Assembly (NCBI GenBank): GCA_022432975.1
Contig: CM039512.1
Span: 4,213,998-4,277,997, forward strand
Source of the DNA: Begonia masoniana
Lineage: Eukaryota > Streptophyta > Magnoliopsida > Cucurbitales > Begoniaceae
Direction: 5' to 3'
Length of the DNA: 64,000 nt
This document shows, one piece after another, positions 13,143 to 22,938 of this stretch. Under the pieces are notes generated by a model. The model was not told the DNA's origin. It worked only from the letters and a program-made list of their open reading frames with translations, and ran no database searches. The position numbers were made by a program, and so were the translations under genes. How positions within the stretch are numbered: position 1 is the stretch's first letter; every line of letters starts with the position of its first letter.

Positions 13143-14742
13143 TGTAGGACCGGAATTGTCTAAGAGGGGGGTGAATTAGACTTTTAAAACTAAATTTATT
13201 GATCAATTTAATCACTCTCTCAATTTACTCTATCAGCAATTAAGTTAATAACAATAATGACAGAGAGGGTAAGAGAGATTGAACACCAACGCTTTTTACG
13301 TGGTTCGGCCAAGCTGCCTACGTCCACGCTCCAAGGCTCACCCCTTGAAGATCCTTAACCTTCTCCTCACGAGAAAACAGATCGGGATTCCGGGCTCCGA
13401 TCAACTGCCTTTACAATTCTGGATTGAACTTTCACGGGCGTCAATCCACTGCCTTAGAGAGATTTGAGTTTGCAAAAATAACGCACAAACTACACTCTTA
13501 CAACAATTGAATCTCGAGTTCGAGTTTAGTGATGTAGTGAAAAATACAGAGTGAAGAATGACTTTCGCAGCTAGGGCTCAGAATTCAAATTGGCAAAAGT
13601 TAGTCTACGAGCCTTTTCTTCTGCTTATATACTCTGTATATCCTTGCTTCATAGAATTGAATGCTTCTTACTCCAAATAAAAAATGTTACCGTTGGGAAG
13701 CATCCGTACTGAAGCAGCTATCCGTTGCATCTGAAAATGTTGTTCGTCGTCGCCATTAAAGGTCTGGAGTTAATGCTTGAAAACGACATCACTGTAGCTT
13801 CGCGGCTAACTTTAAATTCTGGCGGAAGATCATAACCAGATGCAGCTTGTAAAATAATGCCACGTCATCGGTAAATGCAACTTGTAGAGCCATCGGCATA
13901 TGAGGCTTCAAATGTAATCGGCAGCTGACTTAATATGTCATCAGCAGGAATACCATCGGCAAAAGAGTCTTCATATGTCATCGTTATAAGAATCTTTGGA
14001 TGCCATCGGTATTTGGAGTGTAAAACTTCATCGGTATTTGAAGTGTAAGACCCCATCGGTATTTGCATCTTGTAGGGCCATCGGCAGATGAGTCTTTGAA
14101 TGCCATCGGCATTTGAATCTTCGTAAGCTATTGGCAGATGAGTCCTTGGAGTTTTGTCGTCTAGTGATCGGCATGAGAAACCTTGAACGACATCGGCAGA
14201 TGCAGCTACAAAGCAATCGGCATGAACATCTTTAAACGCCATCGGCACGAGTTTCTTTAAACGCCATCGGCACGAGTTTCTTTAAAATGCCATCGGCATA
14301 TGAATCCTCAAACACCATCGGCAGATGTAAACTTTGAACTCCATCGGCAGAGACAACCGTAAATACTATCGGCATGAGAATCCTTGAACAGTGTCGGCAA
14401 GAGTAGCTTCAAATGCTATCGGCAGATTGCATCTTGACACGTCATCGGCACAAGCACGCACTGAACGACTTCTTCTTCTGTCTTTTAGCAATCGGCAGAA
14501 GCCTTCATTTCTTTGTCGTCTTGTGATCGGCACAAGGAACAACTAATTTTAGCCCTGTTTAACTATTCAGCCCTGTATACTCAATACAATTTATTAGATA
14601 ACTAAAATACCCTTTTCAAGGGTATTTCCAAATAACCTCATATTCATTATTCTCATTAAATACACATAATCAAATTACATTATTTATCCTTTAAATACAT
14701 CATCAAAAACATATTATGACTTAAACACTCTATAAGTCAACA
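13143..14742. mobile_element. Solo LTR (1.6 kb) carrying a minisatellite
   Basis: It starts TGTAGGACCG and ends GTCAACA, with a perfect 5-bp duplication CGTGT at 13138-13142 and 14743-14747. Rejoining the flanks restores the MITE terminal repeat exactly, which confirms the boundaries independently. No internal retroelement genes or second LTR are present. The open stretches on the minus strand at 13865-14248 are only translations of the tandem repeat. Confidence 0.9.
13865..14535. repeat. CATCGGCAGATG-type minisatellite inside the solo LTR
   Basis: About 25 degenerate units recur at roughly 25-bp spacing. Each is built on CATCGGCAKATG or variants such as CATCGGTATTTG and CATCGGCACGAG, followed by a variable TCTTTGAAC-like spacer. 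Related ATCGG-AGATG words occur in the larger solo LTR at 17780-19015. Confidence 0.85.
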
Positions 14743-14786
14743 CGTGTATAATACAGGATTCAAATCAATAATTTTCTAAAATTTAA

Positions 14787-15565
14787 AAAAATAAGAAGAG
14801 TTGGTGGAACAAGAGGATGTGGAGGAAGCAGAAGAGGATAATCCAGAAACTGGTGTTGTAGAAATTGATGTTGTAGCAAAGCCAACACAACAACAAAGTG
14901 AATTGAAAATCCAGAGGCCACCACCACCATTTCCTCAAAGACTGCAGAGACATGACTAGGACAAACAGTTTAGAAGATTTTTGGACGTTCTTAAATAACT
15001 CCATATTAACGTGTCGCTAGTAGAAGCACTTGAATTGATGCCCAACTACACGAAATTCATGAATGATATTCTATCCAAGAAAAGAAGATTGAGAGAATAT
15101 GAACTGGTGGCCATGACTGAAGAGACGAGCTACATCCTACAGAATAAGATTCTGCCAAAATTGAAGTGACCAGGTAGTTTTACCAATCCATGCACGATTG
15201 GTAATAATTATTTTGGGAAGGCTTTGTGCGATCTAGGGGCAAGAATTAACCTAATGCCCATGCCAATTTTCAAGCAACTGGGAATAGGAGAAACTCGGCC
15301 TACTGCAGTCACTTTGCAATTAGCCGATCGTTCTCTAACTCATCCTCAAGAAAAGATAGAAGACATACTTGTTAAGGTGGATAAGTTTATCTTCCTAGCA
15401 GTCTTCATTATTCTTGATTATGAAGCAGACCATGAAGTACCCATAATTTTGGGAAGACCTTTTTTAGCCACGAGGAGAACGTTGATCGATGTTCAAAAAG
15501 GAGAACTCACAATGAGAGTGAATGATCAACAGGTTACTTTCAACGTTTTAAAAGCCATAATGTGA
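14787..15565 (+). pseudogene. Athila-like Gag C-terminus and protease remnant
   Basis: After the MITE the frame continues with VEALELMPNYTKFMNDILS, then a retropepsin-like domain at 15224-15565: CDLGARINLMPMPIFKQLG with the catalytic D in a DLGA context, LADRSL, and PIILGRPFLATRRTLID. These are typical of Athila protease. Stops near 14957 and 15168 break the frame upstream. The Cassandra element sits at the 3' edge, five codons after LGRPFL-containing conserved sequence has ended. Confidence 0.85.
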
Positions 15566-15772
15566 TGACCCGAATGTGCAAGTATGTGTACGATAGCTGC
15601 ACGAACCGGAACCCGGATGGCGGTACGTCCGCGCGGGCGAACCGGAAGGTGACAGGTCGTAAAAAAGAGAGTCTTCACAATCCCACATCGCTTGGGGAAG
15701 TATGTGGAAATGAAACATATGTAAAGTAACCCTTCTAACATAGCAAGACGCGTTTTGGAGCACGATTGGCAA

Positions 15773-15854
15773 CGGATCCCATAAGAACTCCGAAGTTAAA
15801 AGTGCTTCAGCGAGAGCAATCCCAGGTTGGGTGACCTTCCGGGAAGTTCTCGCC
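15773..15854 (+). repeat. 5S rRNA-derived segment of Cassandra LTR 1
   Basis: The segment from CGGATCCC to GGGAAGTTCTCG matches the middle and 3' half of plant 5S rRNA, including the internal Pol III promoter blocks CCGAAGTTAA (box A area), GCGAGAG and GGTTGGGTGACCTTCC (box C area). It is part of a retroelement LTR, not a functional 5S gene: the 5' part of 5S is replaced and flanking arrays are absent. Confidence 0.9.
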
Positions 15855-16221
15855 AAACAAAGCCATGAGGGGAGGATATTGCGCTACGACCCAATCCCTA
15901 GAGCAGACAATATCTTGCTGGGAAAAGGGGTCGTTGCAAATGATACCAGATCCTCTACCCAACCGGAAATATGGCCAACGAGGACGTTGGGCCCCCAAGG
16001 GGGGGTGATTGTGATGACCCGAATGTGCAAGTATGTGTACGATGGCTGCACGAACCGAAATCTGGATGGCGGTACGTCCGCGCTGGCGAACCGGAAGGTG
16101 ACAGCTCGTAAAAAAGAGGGTCGTCACAATCCCACATCGCTTGGGGAAGTATGTGGAAATGAAACATATGTAAAGAAACCCTCCCAACATAGTAAGACGC
16201 GTTTTTGAGCACAATTGGCAA

Positions 16222-16303
16222 CGGATCCCATAAGAACTCCGAAGTTAAAAGTGCTTCGGCGAGAGCAATTCCAGGTTGGGTGACCTTCCGGGAAGTTATC
16301 GCC
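16222..16303 (+). repeat. 5S rRNA-derived segment of Cassandra LTR 2
   Basis: This is the same 5S-like block as in LTR 1, with a few substitutions, for example CTTCGGCGAGAG here versus CTTCAGCGAGAG. The promoter-like blocks are kept in both LTRs. Confidence 0.9.
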
Positions 16304-17779
16304 AAACAAAGCCGTGAGAGGAGGATATTGGGTTACGGTCCAATCCCCAGAGCGGACAATATCTTACTGGGAAATGAGGTCGTTACACATAAAATGTTCT
16401 TATGACGAAGAAGACTGTTTTTGTAGCACCCGGTTCCATTGAACCAAAATTTAATTTATTATTAATTATGTACTTTTATAGAAGGGTTGGGGGAGTTATT
16501 GATTAGGTTAATAAATGATCAGGCGAGGGCATGATGGTAATTAGAATTTTACATAGTGGATAACCTATTTAAGGAAAAGTCCAGTGAGAGTAGCCGCCAC
16601 TATTCCCTATTTCCCTCTTTCGATTTTCAGCTCGAGCAATAGAACTCTCGAGGCGATTCTCTCGCCCGATTCTCCTTCAACCTAGGTAAGTCTTGTTTTC
16701 TTGCATTTTAGCGATTAGTTTACTGAGAGAATACAATGTGAAGATTTCGAGGTTTCTGTGATTAAGGGTGGGTTCATGTTCTTGGTGATAAATGGGAATG
16801 CACGGGTAGCAGAGTTTCAAATCGATTTCCTCAAACATATTATTGAGTTTTGGTAAGGTTTAGTAAGAGTTAGATTAATGTACTGTCATGACTTTAGGTG
16901 AGCGAGCTTCTGGAGTAGTTGTAACCGAGCATTTCCAGGAGAGCCAGGTAAGTAAAGTATGCATGTGTCTTCGGGCCTACATCACAAAGCAGTAGGGTTA
17001 TACATCTTGTGAATGATTTTGTATGTCATGCATCATGTTTTTGAAAGATTACGAAAATGAATTTCCATGTAAGAATGGTAAGGTATGAACTGAATGTGAC
17101 AGACAAACTATTAAAGGAACTAATCCGCCCCTTAATCGAGTAGAGGATGTATGACATTGGGAGAATTGATCCTACTCCCAAGGGAACCAAGGGATCAGAT
17201 CAGCTATTAAGGGAACTAATCTGCCCCTTAATCGAGTAGATGATGTATGACATTGGGAGAATTGATCCCACTCCCAAGGGAACCAAGGGATCAGATCAGT
17301 TTATGAACATATGTGTATGCAACTGAGATGAGAAAGTAGAAATTGCATGTTTAGGAATTTGTTCCAGCAATTCATTTCATTACTGCTTTACTTACTTAGC
17401 ATTAGGCTAATAGATGAGTTTTGTGATGTAGGTGTTGAGGATACTGCAGGTGAATTCCCTGAGTTTTACTGACTAATAGACGGGTTGGAGAGCACTTCTC
17501 TGTCTCGAACTGGTATACTGATGAGGCGGATTAACTGATGTCTTGGTGTGAAGTTTAGTTGACAGTGCTTCAATTTAAGTATGTTAAATTTTCATTACAG
17601 TATTATTTCAATGTTTGAATACGATTTCGAGATTTTCCTATTAATAGAATGCTGTTGGGATTTAATGGTGGTACTCACTGGATTTTAGTAATGTAAGGGT
17701 TTGAAATGTTTTGAATGATTTCAGTGAAGTGAGTAAGTCCTTTTTTGTAAGTTGAGTTGTTGCGCTGTTTGTCTATCGA

Positions 17780-18285
17780 AAGTAAATCATCTGGCTGACG
17801 TCATCGGAAGATGTAGAAAGTCTTTTGTCGTTTAGTCACCGGTAGATGTAGAACAAAGTCGATCGGATGAAGGAAATCATCTGGCTGACGTCATCGGAAG
17901 ATGTAGAAAGTCTTTTGTCGTTTAGTCACCGGTAGATGTAGAACAAAGTCGATCGGATGAAGGAAATCATCTGGCTGACGTCATCGGAAGATGTAGAACA
18001 AAGTCGATCGGATGAAGGAAATCATCTGGCTGACGTCATCGGAAGATGTAGAACAAAGTCGATCGGATGAAGGAAATCATCTGGCTGACGTCATCGGAAG
18101 ATGTAGAACAAAGTCGATCGGATGAAGGAAATCATCTGGCTGACGTCATCGGAAGATGTAGAAAGTCTTTTGTCGTTTAGTCACCGGTAGATGTAGAACA
18201 AAGTCGATCGGATGAAGGAAATCATCTGGCTGACGTCATCGGAAGATGTAGAACAAAGTCGATCGGATGAAGGAAATCATCTGTA
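17780..18285. repeat. 55/90-bp tandem array in the large solo LTR
   Basis: The word ATCATCTGGCTGACGTCATC recurs at about 17788, 17878, 17968, 18023, 18078, 18133 and 18223, with a truncated unit at 18278. The steps are 90, 90, 55, 55, 55, 90 and 55 bp. The two step sizes differ by one 35-bp module holding GTCGTTTAGTCACCGG. Near-identical units point to recent unequal exchange. Confidence 0.9.
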
Positions 18286-18659
18286 CTTTCTTAGCATTAG
18301 GCTAATAGATGAGTTTTGTGATGTAGGTGTTGAGGATACTGCAGGTGAATTCCCTGAGTTTCCTGACGAATAGACGGGTTGGAGGAGCACTTCTCTGTCT
18401 CGAACTGGTATACTGATGAGGCGGATTAACTGATGTCTGTTGGTGTGAAAGTTTAGTTGACAGGCCTTCAATTAACGTATGTTAAATTTTCATTACAGTA
18501 GTGATTTCATGTTTTGAATACGATTTCGAGATTTTTCCTATTAATAGAATTCTGTTGGGATTTAATGTTGGTACTCACTGGATTTAGTAATGAATGGTTT
18601 GAAATGTTTTTGAATGATTTCAGTGAAGTGAGTAAGTCCTTTTTTTGTAGTTGTTTAGT

Positions 18660-19015
18660 GATCGGCGTATGCAGTTTACTCAATCGGAAGGTGTAGGTTT
18701 AAGTCTATCGGATGATGTCTCAGTAAACTCATCGGCAGACGCGTGCTGACGTCATCGGAAGATGTAGAGGGCATTTTGTCGTTTAGTCACCGGTAGATGT
18801 AGAACAAAGTCGATCGGATGAAGGAAATCATCTGGCTGACGTCATCGGAAGATGTAGAAAGTCTTTTGTCGTTTAGTGACCGGTGGATGTCGTGTGTAAA
18901 TCCACCGGATGATGTAGAAAGTCTTTTGTCGTTTAGTGACCGGTGGATGTCGGGTGTGAATCCACCGGATGATGTAGAGAATACTTTGTCGTTTTGCCAC
19001 CGGATGATGTCTTCC
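18660..19015. repeat. Second, diverged array of the same words
   Basis: Units built on CACCGGTGGATGT, TCCACCGGATGATGTAGA and TTTTGTCGTTTAG are repeated with period near 70 bp at 18860-18985. They are related to but distinct from the array upstream. The inverted pair CCACCGG/CCGGTGG within units is self-complementary. Confidence 0.8.
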
Positions 19016-19469
19016 ATTTTCTGCTTCAGCCTCTTTTTTTGTTGACCTTGTTCAACGGGCGATGCGTTTGACTTTTGAATCTTAAGAAGTATTATTTTTT
19101 TTCTTTTTTTTTGCGATTTAAACTTTTATTCCTTCTCGGCCAATTATTCCTTAATTTTCCAACTGATTATTCAAGCATTGTTCAAAAGTTTTATTTAACT
19201 CTATTTTTACTCAAATGATTTCCGCTGCAAGTTCTTAAATGTTGAGGTTTTAGAAAATATCAAATTACGACCTTCGAGCAAAATTTCAAATTTGAACCAG
19301 AGTTTTCGGGTCATGCGCAAGTTTTGTGTAACAAATTGGGTTCAGAAGACTCGGGGTGTTACAGTTTTATTATATCAGAAAGAACAAAACCAAAAGAAAC
19401 AAAGCAGATTTCTCGGAGCTACAGAAAACAGTTTGAAGCATTACTGATGACTTAAGACAAAACAGAATT

Positions 19470-19838
19470 TCTTGAGCTATCTATTGAAGACGCACCAACA
19501 CTGGAGCTTAAACAACTGTCTTCTCACATCAAACATAAAGTGACCATAGCATATCATCCACAAAGCAATGGCCAAGCGGAGGTTTCCAACAGAGAGATAA
19601 AGAGAATTCTTGAAAAAATAGTGAATCCCAATAGGAAGGATTGGCCTCAAAAGCTGGATGATGCATTGTGGGCATATAGAATAGCTTATAAAACTCCCCT
19701 GGGCACTACTCCCTACAATTTGATTTATGGAAAGACTTGCCATTTACCGGTGGAACTTGAGCATAAGGCATATTGGGCAATTAAGGCGTCAAATCTGGAT
19801 TTCCAGGGAGCAGGAAAACACCAGTTTTTACAGCTCTA
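19470..19838 (+). pseudogene. Athila-like RT stub fused to integrase C-terminal part
   Basis: [12 protein letters not shown] resembles the linker that leads into Athila reverse transcriptase. It is followed directly by [20 protein letters not shown], the conserved C-terminal part of the integrase core, and by a [22 protein letters not shown] block. The RT, RNase H and most of integrase are therefore deleted at about 19527. A stop at 19837 precedes further Athila-like frame with stops (ELEELRISAYENARMYKEK). Confidence 0.88.
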
Positions 19839-21395
19839 AGAATTGGAAGAACTGAGGATAAGTGCTTATGAGAATGCTAGAATGTACAAGGAAAAGTGAA
19901 GAGATGACATGACAGAAAGATAGAGCAGCGGGTTTTTGAAAAAGTAATAGAAGTTTATCTATATGGCACCTTGGAATTACGAGATGAAAAAAGTGAGCAA
20001 ACTTTTAAGGTTAATGGCCAGAGAGTGAAGCATTATCTTGGAGAAAATTTGATAGAAATTACGTCAATTTATCTAGAGGACAGAAGAACAGCGTGAAGCA
20101 TGGGAAAGTCAAGCTGATACTTAAAAATCAAGCGCTTATTAGAAGGCAACCCAATTTCTGATATCCTTTTGTTTTTGTTTTAAATTTTTGCTAAAAATAA
20201 TGTTGATGCTGCAATGTTTGCTATAGGAATAGATGAGAGTTTTAAAATGTCATTCAATGAGCCACGACTAGTCTTTCCTCACTTTCCAAATGTTATACTC
20301 AATGACTTGGAGTTTGAAGCTGAAAAAGAAGAATAATGATCCAGGGAAGTACTTGCCTCATAATTTTTGTTTACGTTCTATTTTGTTTGGCAGTGGGGAC
20401 ACTGCTAATTTAAAGTTTGGGGGGTAATGGTATTAGCGTTGGGTAGGAAAAAAGTGCATTGTAAAATATGGATGCTAATAAAAAAAATTAAATTTTCCTA
20501 ACTTTGTAATCTTGTTGAAATATTTCATTATCATACATTAATATTATTTAACTAAGAATTATTCCCTTTAGTATAAATTTCCTTCATAACACACAAACTC
20601 TTTTTTAGTTGCTTAGGGAAATTATCTTAATTAGATTTCATAGTTTTATTTATATGAGAACGATTTAATGTTTACTGAAGAAAATTAGAGTTAGAAAGTT
20701 CTTCTAAAAATATAATAACATAATAAGTTTGGGGGTTATTGAAAAAACAAAGAAAAAAATATTTGAAAAACAGAATAATTGCAATTTCCTAATATACTTT
20801 CAATCTTCAGTGAGCCTTTTGGATACTCGATGTATAGAATTCAAATGGAGGAACTTTGGGAGAAACTTCGTTGCAATATTATTGACTATACTCCTCTATA
20901 ATTTTATATGAGTATGTATCTTTAAGTGACACTACTGAGTAACCGGAGGCCTTCATGACCAATGTTGTCAATCGCGTAAAAATGTAGTGTGACTTATAAG
21001 AGAAAGTCGATACAAAAAATATATATCCTCCTTACTTATTATTTAAAAAAAAACAAAAAACAAAAAAATAAAAAGAGAACATTTGAAATCTAATTAACTG
21101 AGGAAAAGCATTGATAAGTTAGCAATCTAATATTAATTGTGAATTTTAGTTTTAATGATTGAACTTATCATGTTGAAGAGGAGTTTGAGCACACACACTT
21201 TGAAAAATTATTTTATTGAGAATAACTCTATGTTAATTGCTTATAATTGTGATAGAGGAATTTTTCATAAGATTACAAGTTTCGAAATATCCTGGAAGTT
21301 GCATGAAATTCATTAATGTTACCTTGTGAATTTTTTAATTTTGATTTTATTTTGCATCACTCGAGGACGAGTAATGATTCAAGTTTAGGGGTATT
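19839..21395 (+). other. Degenerate 3' internal region of the Athila-like element
   Basis: This AT-rich DNA holds only short frames. Athila elements often carry an env-like ORF here, but I cannot recognise one. The stretch at 20220-20335 reads as a diverged hydrophilic frame (SFKMSFNEPRLVFPHFPN). Near the LTR, GAGGACGAGTAATGATTCAA and the purine-rich AGTTTAGGGG at 21382-21391 are the usual polypurine-tract context. Confidence 0.5.
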
Positions 21396-22657
21396 TAATA
21401 ACTCTTAAATTAGAGTTATTTTATACTATTTTTATTTAATAAAATTCGTATGATTTGAGTGAATATAAAAGGAATATGTTAAAAATTATAAAAATTGCTA
21501 TAGGTTGTTAAGCATGAAAAAAATTTAAGAAATTAATGATTTTTATGGATATTTTTGAATAAATCAGATTATTAGCATTAATTTGAATAGCTGTTATTAT
21601 CTTGGACCACAAAATTAGGAAAGATTGGATTGCATTATTTGAATGACCAAAAGAGAAGGAGCAAATCTTGAAGAAATCACTTGAATCAAGGAGAAGAGAA
21701 AAATTTGGGCTGATGAAAAATAAAAAGAAAAGAAAATAAGAGATAAAAGAAAGGAAGAGTGTGCAGGAGGCAGAGGAAGAAGACGTAACCCTAGAAAAGG
21801 AGGAAGATTTGGTGGGGGAAGCAAACCTAGGACAAAGACCAGGAGAGGCAAACCTCACGTAAGACTTAAGGGAAAGACCAAAAGGGGCTAGAGGACGAAA
21901 ACTCACGACAAAGACGGAACTTGAAGGACGCTACCCTCTGGACGAAGACCTAGAGGGCGATTCTGCATGTTTTCAGATTTAATTTCAACTCCTCTCCTTC
22001 TACTTTTTATTTTCTTTCTTTTATGAATATTGTTACTTTGGATTTTTTATCATGATTTTAGGCTAGACTTTTTTCATCTTGGTTAGAAGAGAGAGTACTC
22101 ATTATATGTTTTTACTTTGATCTATGAATGTTACGTATTTTTCACCGAACAATCTCTCATGATGCTGATTGCGTAATTTGAATTGTGTCGATATGCAGAT
22201 TTGATGTCACATGTTCCTATTGTATCGATAGGTAGATAGGAATTTTAAGATGCATGAGTGATTAAATAAATTAAAATTGTTGCAAAGTCGCTAACATTAA
22301 TTTATTTGGCATTGAGAATAGGATTACAAGAAAGTTCAGATTAAGTTTTGTCTTTTCAAAGTCGAAAAGAAATTTTGAAACGAACTTAACTAGGCAATTC
22401 GATATAACCCTAGAAATTATTAATTCTTATTGTTCCGTAGAAAATGATGTAGCATTCTTGTAGCATCGATAGTAAATTGCATGTAATGAGAAAATCAACC
22501 ATAACCAATGCTTTTTCAGTATTCTCAATTTTATTTTTGTAGAATTTTATAGCAAATTAGATTTAGTTAAGAATATCCTTGTGTGATCGACTTTTATTTA
22601 CTTTATTACTTCGTTAGCGACACGTGCACTTGCGTTAGGTATAGAAAATCACTAACA
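21396..22657 (+). repeat. 3' LTR of the Athila-like element
   Basis: It aligns with 9530-10866. Its first bases read TAATAACTC instead of TGATAACTC, so the canonical TG start is mutated, and it lacks about 90 bp present in the 5' LTR. It ends AAAATCACTAACA before CCCCA. Confidence 0.9.
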
Positions 22658-22938
22658 CCCCAAATAACTCATACACAGATCAATTATTGATATGTGGATG
22701 GGACGCGAGGGGCCATATCAAATTCGCAGCCCCCCGATATCCCATCCACAGATCAATTATCCGATTCGTGGCTCCCCGCATTAATAATTTTACGAGACTC
22801 GGGGGGCCGCGTCTATAAATTGGGTGGCCGAACTCCTTTATTATTTAAGGAGCTCCGCCATCTACTCTTCGAAATCTCTGAAATTTCTCACAAATTTTTT
22901 CTTTGTACAGGCAAATTTTCTCTGTTTTAGAAAGGACG

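Larger units (their letters stand above)
12365..14777. mobile_element. Palindromic MULE-type MITE, split by a solo LTR
   Basis: The two arms (12365 to about 12742, and about 12762-13142 plus 14748-14777) are inverted copies over their whole length, with a centre near 12750. The outer ends read GGATAATTATCGATTTGAA and, inverted, AGAAAATTATTGATTTGAA. A perfect 9-bp target duplication AAAATTTAA lies at 12356-12364 and 14778-14786, which fits the Mutator superfamily. No coding capacity is seen. It interrupts the Athila gag, and its right arm is interrupted by the LTR at 13143. Confidence 0.88.
15561..16387 (+). mobile_element. Complete Cassandra-type TRIM retrotransposon with 5S rRNA-like LTRs
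   Basis: Two 378-bp LTRs (15561-15938 and 16010-16387), beginning TGTGATGACC and ending GTCGTTGCA/GTCGTTACA, enclose only 71 bp. The internal part starts with a degenerate initiator-Met-type primer site (TGATACCAGATC) and ends with a G-rich tract AAGGGGGGGTGA that would serve as polypurine tract. Each LTR holds a 5S rRNA-like segment. A perfect 5-bp duplication CATAA (15556-15560 and 16388-16392) brackets it. These are the defining traits of Cassandra, a non-coding TRIM that relies on other elements for replication. It lies in the Athila protease region. Confidence 0.95.
16422..19363. mobile_element. Large solo LTR (2.9 kb) with internal duplication and tandem arrays
   Basis: It starts TGTAGCACCCGG and ends CGGGGTGTTACA, and is flanked by a perfect GTTTT duplication (16417-16421 and 19364-19368). 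No gag-pol sequence occurs inside. A segment of about 370 bp at 17392-17766 is repeated at 18283-18655, and each copy is followed by an ATCGG-type array. A shorter repeat, TTAATCGAGTAGAGGATGTA and relatives, occurs twice at 17120-17300. The termini resemble those of the solo LTR at 30322-32881 when that one is read on the minus strand. Confidence 0.85.
9530..22657 (+). mobile_element. Athila-like Ty3/gypsy retrotransposon, degenerate and nested
   Basis: Two LTRs (9530-10866 and 21396-22657) flank an internal region with a primer-binding site matching the tRNA-Asp type used by Athila elements. Gag, protease and integrase fragments follow in the order expected for Ty3/gypsy. The target duplication is CCCCC on the left and CCCCA on the right, four of five matching. 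Reverse transcriptase and RNase H are missing: the start of an RT-like segment ([10 protein letters not shown]) runs straight into the integrase catalytic end near 19527. Three further elements lie inside: a MITE with its own solo LTR, a Cassandra TRIM and a large solo LTR. Numerous stops show it is inactive. Confidence 0.9.

Noticed and set aside
13865..14248. Minus-strand open frame of 127 codons
   Set aside because: It is only the translation of the CATCGGCAGATG minisatellite and has no independent support.
15773..16303. Functional 5S rRNA genes
   Set aside because: The 5S-like segments lack the 5S 5' end, lie inside paired LTRs with an exact target duplication, and are spaced by element structure rather than as a 5S array.
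15526..16309. Several open frames on both strands across the Cassandra element
   Set aside because: TRIM elements are non-coding and these frames are shared only because the two LTRs repeat each other.
17780..19015. CRISPR-like repeat-spacer array
   Set aside because: Units are directly adjacent with shared spacers and two step sizes, within a plant LTR; this is a minisatellite.
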